From: Flammeovirgaceae bacterium UBA6059
Lineage (GTDB): Bacteria > Bacteroidota > Bacteroidia > Cytophagales > Cyclobacteriaceae
Length of the DNA: 64,000 nt
Assembly: GCA_002435755.1 (NCBI GenBank)
Contig: DIYH01000036.1
Span: 1-64,000, forward strand
Reading direction: 5' to 3'
In this document: positions 35,440 through 43,665 of the stretch, in pieces
Layout: every line of letters begins with the position of its first letter
Numbering within the stretch: the first letter of the stretch is position 1
Made by a program: the position numbers and the translations under genes
Notes under the pieces: generated by a model
What the model saw: the letters and a program-made list of their open reading frames with translations, nothing else
Databases searched by the model: none
Told to the model about the DNA's origin: nothing

Positions 35440-35729
35440 ATGACAGAGCTTAAAAAAAGGAATGATGGTAGTGTTCGTGTGTTTCTTGATACGATTGCTG
35501 ATCTACAGAAAAGGCAAGATAGTCTGGCGCTAATCGAAATAATGAGTGACGTTACCATGTGCGAACCGGAAATGTGGGGTGCTTCTAATTATTGGTTTTG
35601 GTCGTTACTTGTGCAAATACAAGAGGAGCAACCTTTTTGACTCCTCCGCATGACTGGGGAGCTGAGGTGAGATGCTTCTTCAGAGATCCGGATGGCAATC
35701 TTTGGGAGATCAGTGAACCTAGAGCTTGA
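35440..35729 (+). pseudogene. Gene wreck: DUF1801 N-half joined to a VOC C-terminal tail
   Basis: From the ATG the frame gives a DUF1801 N-terminus (FLDTIADLQKRQDSLALIEI, later EPEMWGAS). After that the frame stops resembling the family, but dropping the extra A at 35587 restores IIGFGRYLCKYKR, the next DUF1801 block. From about 35619 a third frame reads RGATFLTPPHDWG and then EVRCFFRDPDGNLWEISEPRA to TGA at 35727, which is the C-terminus of a glyoxalase-type VOC protein. So two unrelated genes meet at about 35618-35625 with an upstream frameshift. This is best explained by a deletion between neighbours. Neither protein can be made. Confidence 0.8.
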
Positions 35730-35819
35730 AACTGGTTATAGTTGATCTTTAGGGGGAACTAGACCAATATGGATACATCTATCAAACAATAATGATCAAC
35801 TGGTACTTCCAAGTAGAGT

Positions 35820-37307
35820 ATGGTTGAGCATTTTCGGCAAAAGATTAACATTGTTTGGTTTAAGCGAGATTTTCGCTTAACAGATCACGCTCCATTAGCT
35901 GCTGCTATAGACAGTGAACTTCCCATTTTACTCCTGGGCTTTTTAGAACCATCATTAATGCAAGCTCCGCAGAGTGATATCAGGCACTGGAGGTTTGTGA
36001 GGCAGTCTGCAGATGATATCAACGAACAACTGAGGCCAGGTGGCCATGAGCTATTCCTCCTTCATTGTGAAGTGTTGGATGCGCTTAAGGCTATTGAGAC
36101 CTACTTTGACATCAAGAATATCTACAGTCATGAGGAAGTAGGTATTCGACATACGTATGATCGCGATAAGAAGGTCAAGGAATACTGTGGACGAAAGGGA
36201 ATCTCATGGCTAGAATCACCTTACGCCGGCGTGATCCGTGGAATCGCTAAGAGGAAGAATTGGCCAAAACATTGGTATTCGATAATGCAAGCTGACCAGA
36301 TAGCTGTAAATCTTAAAGAACTCCTAACGGTGGCTTGGCCAGCTGACCTTGTTAGACTGGGCGACCTTAGCACAGTAGCGCCGGAGATCACGGAAGATCA
36401 TGCTAGTTTTCAAAAAGGAGGAGAAACCCGGGCCAGAAGATATTTATGCTCCTTTTGGTCAGAAAGAGTTGCGCACTACAATACTCACATCTCAAAACCA
36501 CAGCTGTCTCGTAAAAGCTGCAGCAGACTATCACCCTATTTGGCCTGGGGTAACTTATCAATCAGACAGGTCTATCAGTCAGCAGCGACAGTCAAAAAGG
36601 AAAGCAAGCACAGTTGGCATATTAACTCGTTCATGTCAAGGCTAAGATGGCACTGTCACTTCATTCAGAAGTTTGAAATGATGGACCGGTATGAAACTGA
36701 GAATATCAATCAGAGCTATGATGAACTCAGAACGGAGTGGAATGAAGAGAAGTACCAGAGATGGCTCCATGGGGAAACGGGCTACCCATTGATCGATGCA
36801 TGTATGAAATGTCTGCATCATACAGGCTACATCAACTTTAGGATGCGTTCTATGATCGTGTCATTCCTTACACATCATTTGTGGCTACACTGGAAGCGTG
36901 GAGCTGACGATCTGGCGAGGTTGTTTCTCGATTTTGAGCCCGGCATCCATTATCCACAGTTTCAAATGCAAGCTGGTACAACAGGGTACAATACCGTTAG
37001 GATATACAATCCCGTGAAGCAGTCTTTGGAGCATGATGCTGAAGGTGAATTTATCAAAACATGGTTACCACAATTAGCTGGCTTACCACTCCATTTCGTA
37101 CATGAGCCCTGGAAGATGACAGCAATGGACCAGCAAATCTACGATGTTCAATTAGGGGAGCAATATCCTCTTCCAATTGTTAACATAGAAGCTTCCTACA
37201 GGAATGCTCAAAAAACGTTGTGGTCATTTAAAAAACGACATGACGTGCGCAAACGTGCACGTCAACTACTAACCAAACAAGATGAAGAAAACCGCCCAAT
37301 TGACTGA
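35820..37307 (+). CDS. Photolyase/cryptochrome-family flavoprotein, non-canonical FAD pocket
   Basis: Protein of 495 residues. The antenna domain (about 8-140) begins INIVWFKRDFRLTDHAPLAA. The FAD domain has LRWHCHFIQKFEM, then GETGYPLIDACMKCLHHTGY and IYNPVKQS. In E. coli photolyase the flavin is contacted by Asn in NNGGWQW and an electron enters via the first Trp there. Here the matching stretch reads IHYPQFQMQAGTTG (Phe381, Gln382, Met383), so that Asn and both Trp are gone. It may be a repair enzyme with another electron route, or a photosensor. It overlaps the next gene by 26 bp, heading a three-gene operon. Confidence 0.88.
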   Translation: MVEHFRQKINIVWFKRDFRLTDHAPLAAAIDSELPILLLGFLEPSLMQAPQSDIRHWRFVRQSADDINEQLRPGGHELFLLHCEVLDALKAIETYFDIKNIYSHEEVGIRHTYDRDKKVKEYCGRKGISWLESPYAGVIRGIAKRKNWPKHWYSIMQADQIAVNLKELLTVAWPADLVRLGDLSTVAPEITEDHASFQKGGETRARRYLCSFWSERVAHYNTHISKPQLSRKSCSRLSPYLAWGNLSIRQVYQSAATVKKESKHSWHINSFMSRLRWHCHFIQKFEMMDRYETENINQSYDELRTEWNEEKYQRWLHGETGYPLIDACMKCLHHTGYINFRMRSMIVSFLTHHLWLHWKRGADDLARLFLDFEPGIHYPQFQMQAGTTGYNTVRIYNPVKQSLEHDAEGEFIKTWLPQLAGLPLHFVHEPWKMTAMDQQIYDVQLGEQYPLPIVNIEASYRNAQKTLWSFKKRHDVRKRARQLLTKQDEENRPID

Positions 37308-37563
37308 AAAAGAGATTGATAGGATCATAGAAATGGCCTGGGAGGATAGGACCTCTTTCGATGTGATCGAGGCACAATTCCATCTACCTGAAAAAGAGGT
37401 CATTCGCTTAATGCGTCGGGAAATGAAACCGTCGAGTTTTCGAATGTGGCGTGCTCGGGTACAAGATCGGGCAACCAAGCACGATATATTAAATGATAAG
37501 GTCTCCAGGTTTAAGTGTAGCCGTCAACGATCCATCACAGGCAATAAGATCAGTAAACGCTGA
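37282..37563 (+). CDS. TIGR03643/DUF2805 family small protein
   Basis: Protein of 93 residues. It contains EKEIDRIIEMAWEDRTSFDV and LPEKEVIRLMRREMKPSSFR, the marks of TIGR03643/DUF2805, and then MWRARVQDRATKHDIL. The first two helices look HTH-like, so DNA binding is possible; function is unknown. The family frequently sits beside photolyase genes, as here. It overlaps the photolyase gene by 26 bp and leads into the DUF2256 gene, separated by one base (TGAAATG), so translation is probably coupled. Confidence 0.85.
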   Translation: MKKTAQLTEKEIDRIIEMAWEDRTSFDVIEAQFHLPEKEVIRLMRREMKPSSFRMWRARVQDRATKHDILNDKVSRFKCSRQRSITGNKISKR

Positions 37564-37564
37564 A

Positions 37565-37720
37565 ATGAGGAAAAAAAGAGACCTGCCTACAAAAGTATGT
37601 ATTGCATGCGGAAGACCATTTGTATGGAGAAAGAAATGGAAGAATGTCTGGAGCGAAGTAAAGTACTGCAGTCAAAAATGTCGCAGCAACAGGTCAAATG
37701 CTACCAACAGTGCGTCCTGA
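37565..37720 (+). CDS. DUF2256 zinc-ribbon-like small protein
   Basis: Fifty-one residues starting MRKKRDLPTKVCIACGRPFV, chosen over an upstream in-frame start because the family begins here. Four cysteines in the pattern CxxC...CxxxC (CIACG and CSQKC) fit a zinc or iron-sulfur site. DUF2256 proteins are typically encoded next to photolyases; no function has been proven. The start lies one base after the DUF2805 stop. The 3' end overlaps the convergent DASH cryptochrome by 27 bp. Confidence 0.87.
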   Translation: MRKKRDLPTKVCIACGRPFVWRKKWKNVWSEVKYCSQKCRSNRSNATNSAS

Positions 37721-39001
37721 AAGCCAGTGGTTTACATAAGCGCCTTTAGGATCATAGCGTTCTGCCTGATTTGAGACATTGAAGTAGCGATCTTCTCTTG
37801 GGTCATTACCTACTCCCGCTACGTACTGCCAATTACCCCAGTTACTACAAGGGTCATAATCGATGAGCATACTCTCAAAGTAGCTCGCTCCCCAACGCCA
37901 ATCAATCTCTAAGTCTTTTACCAGGTAGCTAGCAACATTCTGCCGGCCCCTGTTTGACATAAATCCGGTTTGTTTCAACTCGATCATATTAGCATCCACA
38001 AATAATTGCCCCGTATTGCCATCCATCCAACTTTGAAAAGCAACCTGATCCTTCGAAGAGTAGAGGGCCTTGTTTTTGATACCTTTTGCATAGAACAGCC
38101 TGTTACCATATTTTTTGGCTACAAAGCGGAAGTAGTCTCTCCAAATCAGCTCAAACACCAACCAGTAGGTAGAAGAGTTTTTTGTGATCTGGCGCTCATA
38201 TCTTTTTACTTCATGGTAGATCTGCCTGGGAGATATACAACCAGCTGCTAGCCACGGAGAGAATTTTGAAGAATAATTTGCTCCCAGAAGGCCGTTTCGA
38301 GTGTTTTTATAAGAAGATAGATGCAGTCCATCCCAGAAATAGTCATTTATCCTATTCCAGGCCGACTTTTCTCCACCCTCAAAGCCTAATACCCCTCTTG
38401 TATCCTCAGCAAGAGCTTCCAAGCCTAATTCGGCTACAGTGGGTATCTTGCTAACCTCTATAGTTTCACACCTGGCTAATCTCAGCGAGTGCTCTGCCAA
38501 AGGTCTTACGCTAGATTCCTTTTCGACACCTTTTCGGAATAATGTGAAAATATCAGGGAGTTTGCTCATAGGGAAGGGTAGGTCTTCGAGATGATAGAGC
38601 GTGCTTTGCCAAACTTTCTCCATTCTTTTGTGCTTCTTCCAGAGTTCTTCTTCCAGACGTTCCTCAACATAAACCTCTTCTGATGTAACCTCCTGGCTGG
38701 TCCATACACATTCTACATTGAGTTCATCAGCAAGCAGGCTGATCTGTTCAACAGGGTCACCACAGCGAATGATAAGCTGCCCTCCCAGTTCTTCTATACG
38801 CTTACCTAGCTCTTCAACAGCTTCGATGATAAACTGAGCACGATAGCTTCCGGTCTTAGGAAAACCGAGTTGAGTCCTTTCAAAACCTTTGGGATCAAAA
38901 CAGTAAGCGGCATAGAGTTTTTCGTGAGCCGCAAATGCATTAGCTAATGTCACATTATCATTGATCCTTAAATCATTCCGAAACCACACCAGTCCACTCA
39001 T
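37694..39001 (-). CDS. DASH-type cryptochrome/photolyase
   Basis: Protein of 435 residues of the cryptochrome DASH group, which repairs pyrimidine dimers mainly in single-stranded DNA. The antenna domain begins GLVWFRNDLRINDNVTLANA. The FAD pocket is canonical, with DPCSNWGNWQYVAGVGNDPR, and FNVSNQAERYDPKGAYV is the DASH signature. It lies in the opposite orientation to the first photolyase operon and overlaps it at the 3' end. The N-terminus lacks an organelle-type extension, as expected for bacteria. Confidence 0.93.
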   Translation of the reverse strand: MSGLVWFRNDLRINDNVTLANAFAAHEKLYAAYCFDPKGFERTQLGFPKTGSYRAQFIIEAVEELGKRIEELGGQLIIRCGDPVEQISLLADELNVECVWTSQEVTSEEVYVEERLEEELWKKHKRMEKVWQSTLYHLEDLPFPMSKLPDIFTLFRKGVEKESSVRPLAEHSLRLARCETIEVSKIPTVAELGLEALAEDTRGVLGFEGGEKSAWNRINDYFWDGLHLSSYKNTRNGLLGANYSSKFSPWLAAGCISPRQIYHEVKRYERQITKNSSTYWLVFELIWRDYFRFVAKKYGNRLFYAKGIKNKALYSSKDQVAFQSWMDGNTGQLFVDANMIELKQTGFMSNRGRQNVASYLVKDLEIDWRWGASYFESMLIDYDPCSNWGNWQYVAGVGNDPREDRYFNVSNQAERYDPKGAYVNHWLSGRTVGSI

Positions 39002-39083
39002 ATGTTCTCCATTTAGGAAGAGATGACCGAATGTTGATCAGAATTGTTAGATGGCAAACTTTCTTTTTCTGCCAATACGTCTA

Positions 39084-40586
39084 TTAGACTTCAGTTACTC
39101 GTTCGATGAATGACTCTGCGAGGGTGAAGATCCTATCTCTTTTTTGAGCGTCCATTTTGTCGAGCGTCCTCACCATCATCGACATACGTTGGTTTTGAGC
39201 AAAGGTCTCACGATTTACATGGATAAACCTCCAGTATAGACCATTTACGGTATCAGGCCAATCTCCCAATTTACGGTAGTTGCTCATTTTCAAGATGTAA
39301 TTAGAACCCCCGACGTAGGGTTTGGTAGCGAAAATGCCACCATCTGCAAATTGACTCATACCATAGACATTGGGCTCCATCACCCAGTCCGCTGAATCGA
39401 TATACATCTCCATAAACCATCGGTAGACTTGTTTTGGGTCAAGTTCACATAGCAACATCATGTTACCCAGGATCATCAGTCGTTCTATATGGTGCGTATA
39501 TGCATATTTGTTTGCCTTGTGAATGCTGTCGTCGAGTGGTGGTATACCTGTCGTCCCTTCGTACCAGCAGGGTTTCATCTTGCGTTGGTGTCCGAAGTGA
39601 TTACCCTTTAATTCGTCACCATAGTTATGATAAATACCTCTGACGAATTCTCGCCAACCTATAATTTGGCGGATGAACCCTTCAAGACTAGGGTAGTGGA
39701 TAGCATACCTTTCTGCATAAGCCAAGGCTTTCACTACAACTTCATAGGGAGTAAGCAGTCCACAATTGAGATAGGGAGAAAGTACAGAATGAAATAGAAA
39801 TACCCTCTTGTCATCAATTGCATCTTCATAGGGCCCGAAACGTTTAAATCGCTGTTCAAGGAACAGGTCCAAAGCTTTCAATGCCTCTTGCCTTGTGGTA
39901 GCCCAATGAAAATTGGAAGTATCTCCCGGATGATCAATGAAAGCTTTCTCTACTATTTGGGCTACCACTAGCGTGTGTTGTGTTTTATCGAATTCCGGCA
40001 TTTGAGGTATCTCGATTCCCTTTGGCAACTTCTTCCTGTTGTCTTCATCAAACGACCACTTGTCATTGAGCGGCTGACCATCTGGGGTAACCAATATCTC
40101 CAGACGTTTCCTTTGTCTTTGATAATAGGTACGCAGGAAGGGCCGCTTGACTTCTTGAAGGTACTTCTCGAAATCACCTTTGGTACTGATAAAGGCTGGT
40201 GAATCGACAACCGTCATAACTACCCCACACTCATGACAAAGGGACCTGATCATCTCATCAAAAAAGTGATCTTCTAGCTCATAGGTCACCAGTTCTGTTA
40301 TACCATATTCTGATAAGGCCGTGCTGAGTTTTCTTTTGTAGCTGGTTTGTGCTGTTTCATCTAATCGATGGTAAACCACCTTGTGCTCCTGTTTGATTTG
40401 CTCAGCATGTGATCGCATTGCTGATAAGAAGAGTACAAGCTTATGCTTGTGATACTTGAAGTGGGTGCACAAACCATAGTCCTCCGCCATAAAAAACAGG
40501 GTGGAATCGTCTGGCTGCAGAGCGCTGTGATCAGGAAAAAGACAGTGACCTGGGATAAGTGCGAGTTTGTTATATTGCTTATTCAC
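39084..40586 (-). CDS. FeS-BCP-group photolyase without the Fe-S cysteine triad
   Basis: Protein of 500 residues in the bacterial cryptochrome/(6-4) photolyase (FeS-BCP, PhrB/CryB) group: LALIPGHCLFPDHSAL at the start, PYLNCGLLTPYEVV, HIERLMILGNMMLL, and YGMSQFADGGIFATKPYV. In this group three cysteines in a pattern MSDYCxxC...CP hold a [4Fe-4S] cluster with a fourth Cys upstream. Here the segment is MSNYRKLGDWPDTVNGLYW (from Met434) with no Cys; only Cys380 (LLCELDP) could match the upstream ligand. So the cluster is almost certainly absent. The start is a GTG. A perfect AAACATGTTT palindrome lies 2 bp upstream. Confidence 0.88.
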   Translation of the reverse strand: MNKQYNKLALIPGHCLFPDHSALQPDDSTLFFMAEDYGLCTHFKYHKHKLVLFLSAMRSHAEQIKQEHKVVYHRLDETAQTSYKRKLSTALSEYGITELVTYELEDHFFDEMIRSLCHECGVVMTVVDSPAFISTKGDFEKYLQEVKRPFLRTYYQRQRKRLEILVTPDGQPLNDKWSFDEDNRKKLPKGIEIPQMPEFDKTQHTLVVAQIVEKAFIDHPGDTSNFHWATTRQEALKALDLFLEQRFKRFGPYEDAIDDKRVFLFHSVLSPYLNCGLLTPYEVVVKALAYAERYAIHYPSLEGFIRQIIGWREFVRGIYHNYGDELKGNHFGHQRKMKPCWYEGTTGIPPLDDSIHKANKYAYTHHIERLMILGNMMLLCELDPKQVYRWFMEMYIDSADWVMEPNVYGMSQFADGGIFATKPYVGGSNYILKMSNYRKLGDWPDTVNGLYWRFIHVNRETFAQNQRMSMMVRTLDKMDAQKRDRIFTLAESFIERVTEV

Positions 40587-40668
40587 GAAACATGTTTTGG
40601 GAGCAACCAGAAGTTAGAGTGAGTAGTTTGAGATTGTTGAAGTTTTATTCTCACATATACGACAATCA

Positions 40669-41496
40669 ATGAAAATACTTGTCACAGGTAGCCAGGGGCA
40701 TTTGGGAACAATGTTAAACCAATCGTTAAGCGTGAAACATGATGTGATCGGCCTAGACATGGTGACAGGTGAGATGACCGATATAGTCGCCGATCTAAGC
40801 ACGATTGATCCTGGACATTTGCCCGATGTGGACCTTATCATGCATACTGCAGGTTTACATGCTCCTCATGTTGGCAAGTGTTCCGATAGCGAGTTTGTTG
40901 ATACTAACATACATGGTACGCTTCGGCTATTGGAACATGCTTGTCAAAACAAAGCAAAACGCTTTGTTTTGACAAGCAGTACTTCTGCTTTTGGCGATGC
41001 GCTGGTGAGTAATGGAGTGACATGGGTCGATGAGTCGTTGACTCCTAAGCCCAGGGATATTTATGATATTACCAAAATCGCAGCTGAGCAGTTATGCTTG
41101 GATTTTCATCGGCGATATGGCTTGCCGGTAACCTGTATTCGGGTTGGTCGGTTTTGGAACGAACCACTGCCTGACCGGTTCTTTTACCGTCTGTACCGTG
41201 GACTGGACGTGCGGGATGCTGTACAAGCCCATGTTCATTGTTTGAAACCAGATATTCCTGCAGCTGGTACCTATATCGTTTCCGCTCAGTCTCCGTTTAC
41301 CAAAGCTGACCTACCGGAATTAGAGAAAGACCCTTGGTTAGTCATTGATCGCACCGTACCCGAATTAAAGGTAAAGTTCAAAAAGGAAGGTTGGAGTCTT
41401 CCCTCTATAATTGATCGCGTATACGATATAACCAAGGCAAAGAAGGAATTGGGATACCTACCCAAATATAACATAGCTTCCATGCTAAAAGACTAG
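40669..41496 (+). CDS. NAD-dependent epimerase/dehydratase-like SDR
   Basis: Extended SDR protein of 275 residues. The NAD loop reads VTGSQGHLGTML (about 5-16). FVLTSSTSAFGDALV holds the catalytic Ser region, and YDITKIAAEQL has the YxxxK pair (about 134-138). It most resembles sugar-nucleotide epimerase/dehydratases, and some members are annotated as NAD(P)-dependent oxidoreductases near photolyases. The substrate is unknown. It is divergent from the FeS-BCP gene with 82 bp between, so the two may share a control region. Confidence 0.82.
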   Translation: MKILVTGSQGHLGTMLNQSLSVKHDVIGLDMVTGEMTDIVADLSTIDPGHLPDVDLIMHTAGLHAPHVGKCSDSEFVDTNIHGTLRLLEHACQNKAKRFVLTSSTSAFGDALVSNGVTWVDESLTPKPRDIYDITKIAAEQLCLDFHRRYGLPVTCIRVGRFWNEPLPDRFFYRLYRGLDVRDAVQAHVHCLKPDIPAAGTYIVSAQSPFTKADLPELEKDPWLVIDRTVPELKVKFKKEGWSLPSIIDRVYDITKAKKELGYLPKYNIASMLKD

Positions 41497-41515
41497 CAAC
41501 GCCTGGGTGAAAATA

Positions 41516-41549
41516 GGGAAGCCAGGTAGCTTATGCTACTTGGCTTCCT
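41516..41549. terminator. Bidirectional terminator between convergent genes
   Basis: GGAAGCCA-G-GTAGC (41517-41530) pairs with GCTAC-T-TGGCTTCC (41535-41548) around a 4-nt TTAT loop with one internal mismatch. It sits midway between the epimerase-like gene and the repeat lipoprotein gene, both of which end here. The stem is long and strong but T runs are short, so it may stop transcription from both sides. Confidence 0.7.
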
Positions 41550-41583
41550 ATATTGATGCATAACGTCCTTACAATCTCAACGA

Positions 41584-43665
41584 CTATTGTCTTGTCACAG
41601 TGATCGAGTTAGACAGACCAAAGAAGCCTTCCAGGTTGTCGGTGTTCATCCCCATTTCCAGACCGACTATACCATCTTCATAAGTCAAGTGCCAAATAAA
41701 ACATACACCTACACCTGCTCCGTCAAAGTCCACACCTTCTACTGCTTCCAAAGTTGGGGGTAGACCAAGGATATTGCCCATATCATCTGTGATAACATAT
41801 GTAGAGTTAGTACCTGTGACGTCAGTGTCGTCCAGCAGGATACCACTTACCATATCAGGAGTACCATCTACTGTAATCGTGAATGGACCGCCTGACAATG
41901 TACCGGCATTCAAACCGATTCTATTTACAGTAATGGAGTTAGACAAGCCGAAGAAACCATCCAGATCGGCGGTGTTCATTCCCATTTCCAGTCCTGTCAG
42001 ACCATCTTCATAAGTAATATGCCATACAAGACAAACACCTACGCCAGCACCATCAAAGTCTACACCTTCTACAGCTTCCAATGTTGGTGGCAAACCGAGG
42101 ATGTTGCCCATGTCATCGGTGATCACAAAACCAGAGTTGGTGCCTGTGTTATTCGTATCGTCAAGGGTGATGCCGCTGATCATATCAGGAGTACCATCTA
42201 CTGTAATTGTGAATGGACCTCCGGCTAGTGTACCTGCATTAAGGCCCACTCTGTTGACAGTAACAGAGTTGGAAAGAGCAAAGAGACCGTCAAGATCAGC
42301 GGTGTTCATTCCCATTTCCAGTCCTGTCAGACCATCTTCATATGTGATATGCCAGACAAGACACACACCTACACCTGCACCGTCAAAGTCTACACCTTCT
42401 ACAGCTTCCAGTGTTGGTGGCAAACCAAGAATATTACCCATATCATCAGTGATCACAAAGCCAGTGTTAGTGCCACTGCTGTTTGTATCGTCCAGCGTGA
42501 TGCCGCTGATCATATCAGGAGTACCATCTACTGTGATTGTGAACGGACCACCAGATAATGTACCCGCATTCAAAGGGGCAATTCTATTCACTTCTACAGA
42601 GTTTGAAAGTGCGAAGATACCATCCAGATCGTCAGTGTTCATTCCCATTTCCAGGCCAGTAAGGCCATCTTCGTACGTAATGTGCCATACAAAACAAACA
42701 CCTACACCTGCACCATCAAAATCTACACCTTCTACGGCTTCCAAGGTTGGTGGTAAACCAAGAATATTACCCATATCGTCGGTGATCACAAAACCAGAGT
42801 TAGTACCAGTACTGTTAGCAGCATCAAGTGCAACGCCGCTGATCATATCGGGAGTGCCATCTACCGTAATAGTGAACGGGCCACCCGATAATGTACCTGC
42901 ATTCAGAGGAGCTATTCTGTTTACTTCGATTGAGTTAGATAGTACAAATGTTCCGGATAAGTCGCTGACATTCGCATCCGCTTCAAGGCCTGTTAGTCCA
43001 TCCTCATACCTGATGTTCCATATAAAACAAACGCCTACGCCTGCACCATCAAAATCAACTCCTTCGACTGCATCGAGAGTAGGAGGTAGTCCTAGTATTG
43101 TTCCTGCATCATCAGTAATGACAAAACTAGAGTTGCTTCCGGTGGCATTAGATTCATCAATGGTGATACCACTTACCATATCGGCAGTACCATCCACAAC
43201 GATGGTAAACGGACCACCAGTAAGTACAGCTCCTATGAGTGTAACATCAGCTCTGGTTACTTGAATAGAGTTAGACAAAGCGAAACTGCCATCAAGACCG
43301 CTTGTGTTCGCACCTACTTCAAGACCTGTCAATCCATCCTCATAACGCATGTACCAGATGAAACAAATCCCTACTCCAGCAGCATCAAAGTCAACATCCT
43401 CAACCGCGTCGAGTGTTGGGGGAAGACCAAGAATGTTTCCAGCATCATCGGTGATCACCCAGGTGCTGTTGGCACCTACGGCATCAGAATCATCAAGTGA
43501 AATACCGCTCACCATGTCAGGTGTGCCATCTACTACTATTTCAAAAGGTCCACCTGAGATCGTACCAGCATTGGGTTCGACAGGAGTAACATCGTCATCA
43601 TCTCCACAACTGGTCAGCATGACTGCCATCGCAAAGAGGGTCAACAAAAGGTTAATTTTTTTCAT
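41584..43665 (-). CDS. Lipoprotein with six tandem ~110-residue repeats
   Basis: Protein of 693 residues, starting at the ATG that gives MKKINLLLTLFAMAVML followed by the lipobox TSC. After a DDDDVTPVEP linker there are six tandem repeats. Each begins NAGTLSGGPFTITVDGTPDM or a variant, and contains VITDDMGNILGLPPTLEAVE, VDFDGAGVGVCFIW and YEDGLTGLE. One Cys per repeat is conserved (GVCFIW). The domain is not one I can name; similar repeats occur in secreted Bacteroidota proteins. It is probably a surface adhesin-like or stalk protein. Repeats 3-6 are nearly identical, showing recent amplification. A strong terminator follows. Confidence 0.85.
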   Translation of the reverse strand: MKKINLLLTLFAMAVMLTSCGDDDDVTPVEPNAGTISGGPFEIVVDGTPDMVSGISLDDSDAVGANSTWVITDDAGNILGLPPTLDAVEDVDFDAAGVGICFIWYMRYEDGLTGLEVGANTSGLDGSFALSNSIQVTRADVTLIGAVLTGGPFTIVVDGTADMVSGITIDESNATGSNSSFVITDDAGTILGLPPTLDAVEGVDFDGAGVGVCFIWNIRYEDGLTGLEADANVSDLSGTFVLSNSIEVNRIAPLNAGTLSGGPFTITVDGTPDMISGVALDAANSTGTNSGFVITDDMGNILGLPPTLEAVEGVDFDGAGVGVCFVWHITYEDGLTGLEMGMNTDDLDGIFALSNSVEVNRIAPLNAGTLSGGPFTITVDGTPDMISGITLDDTNSSGTNTGFVITDDMGNILGLPPTLEAVEGVDFDGAGVGVCLVWHITYEDGLTGLEMGMNTADLDGLFALSNSVTVNRVGLNAGTLAGGPFTITVDGTPDMISGITLDDTNNTGTNSGFVITDDMGNILGLPPTLEAVEGVDFDGAGVGVCLVWHITYEDGLTGLEMGMNTADLDGFFGLSNSITVNRIGLNAGTLSGGPFTITVDGTPDMVSGILLDDTDVTGTNSTYVITDDMGNILGLPPTLEAVEGVDFDGAGVGVCFIWHLTYEDGIVGLEMGMNTDNLEGFFGLSNSITVTRQ
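41587..43572 (-). repeat. Six tandem coding repeats of about 330 bp
   Basis: The DNA encoding the six repeats spans about 1986 bp, or 331 bp per unit. Units 3-6 share long stretches at the base level (for example the segment encoding GNILGLPPTLEAVEGVDFDG), while units 1 and 2 are more diverged. High identity makes the array prone to recombination and copy-number change. The opposite strand is unusually open through the array, which creates long false antisense frames. Confidence 0.9.

Noticed and set aside
42101..43264. Long plus-strand open frame (387 codons) opposite the repeat lipoprotein
   Set aside because: It is the antisense of the tandem repeats; the repeated lack of stops is inherited from repeat copying. 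The translation is Ser/Pro-rich with no family features, and the lipoprotein frame has a signal peptide and clear repeats.
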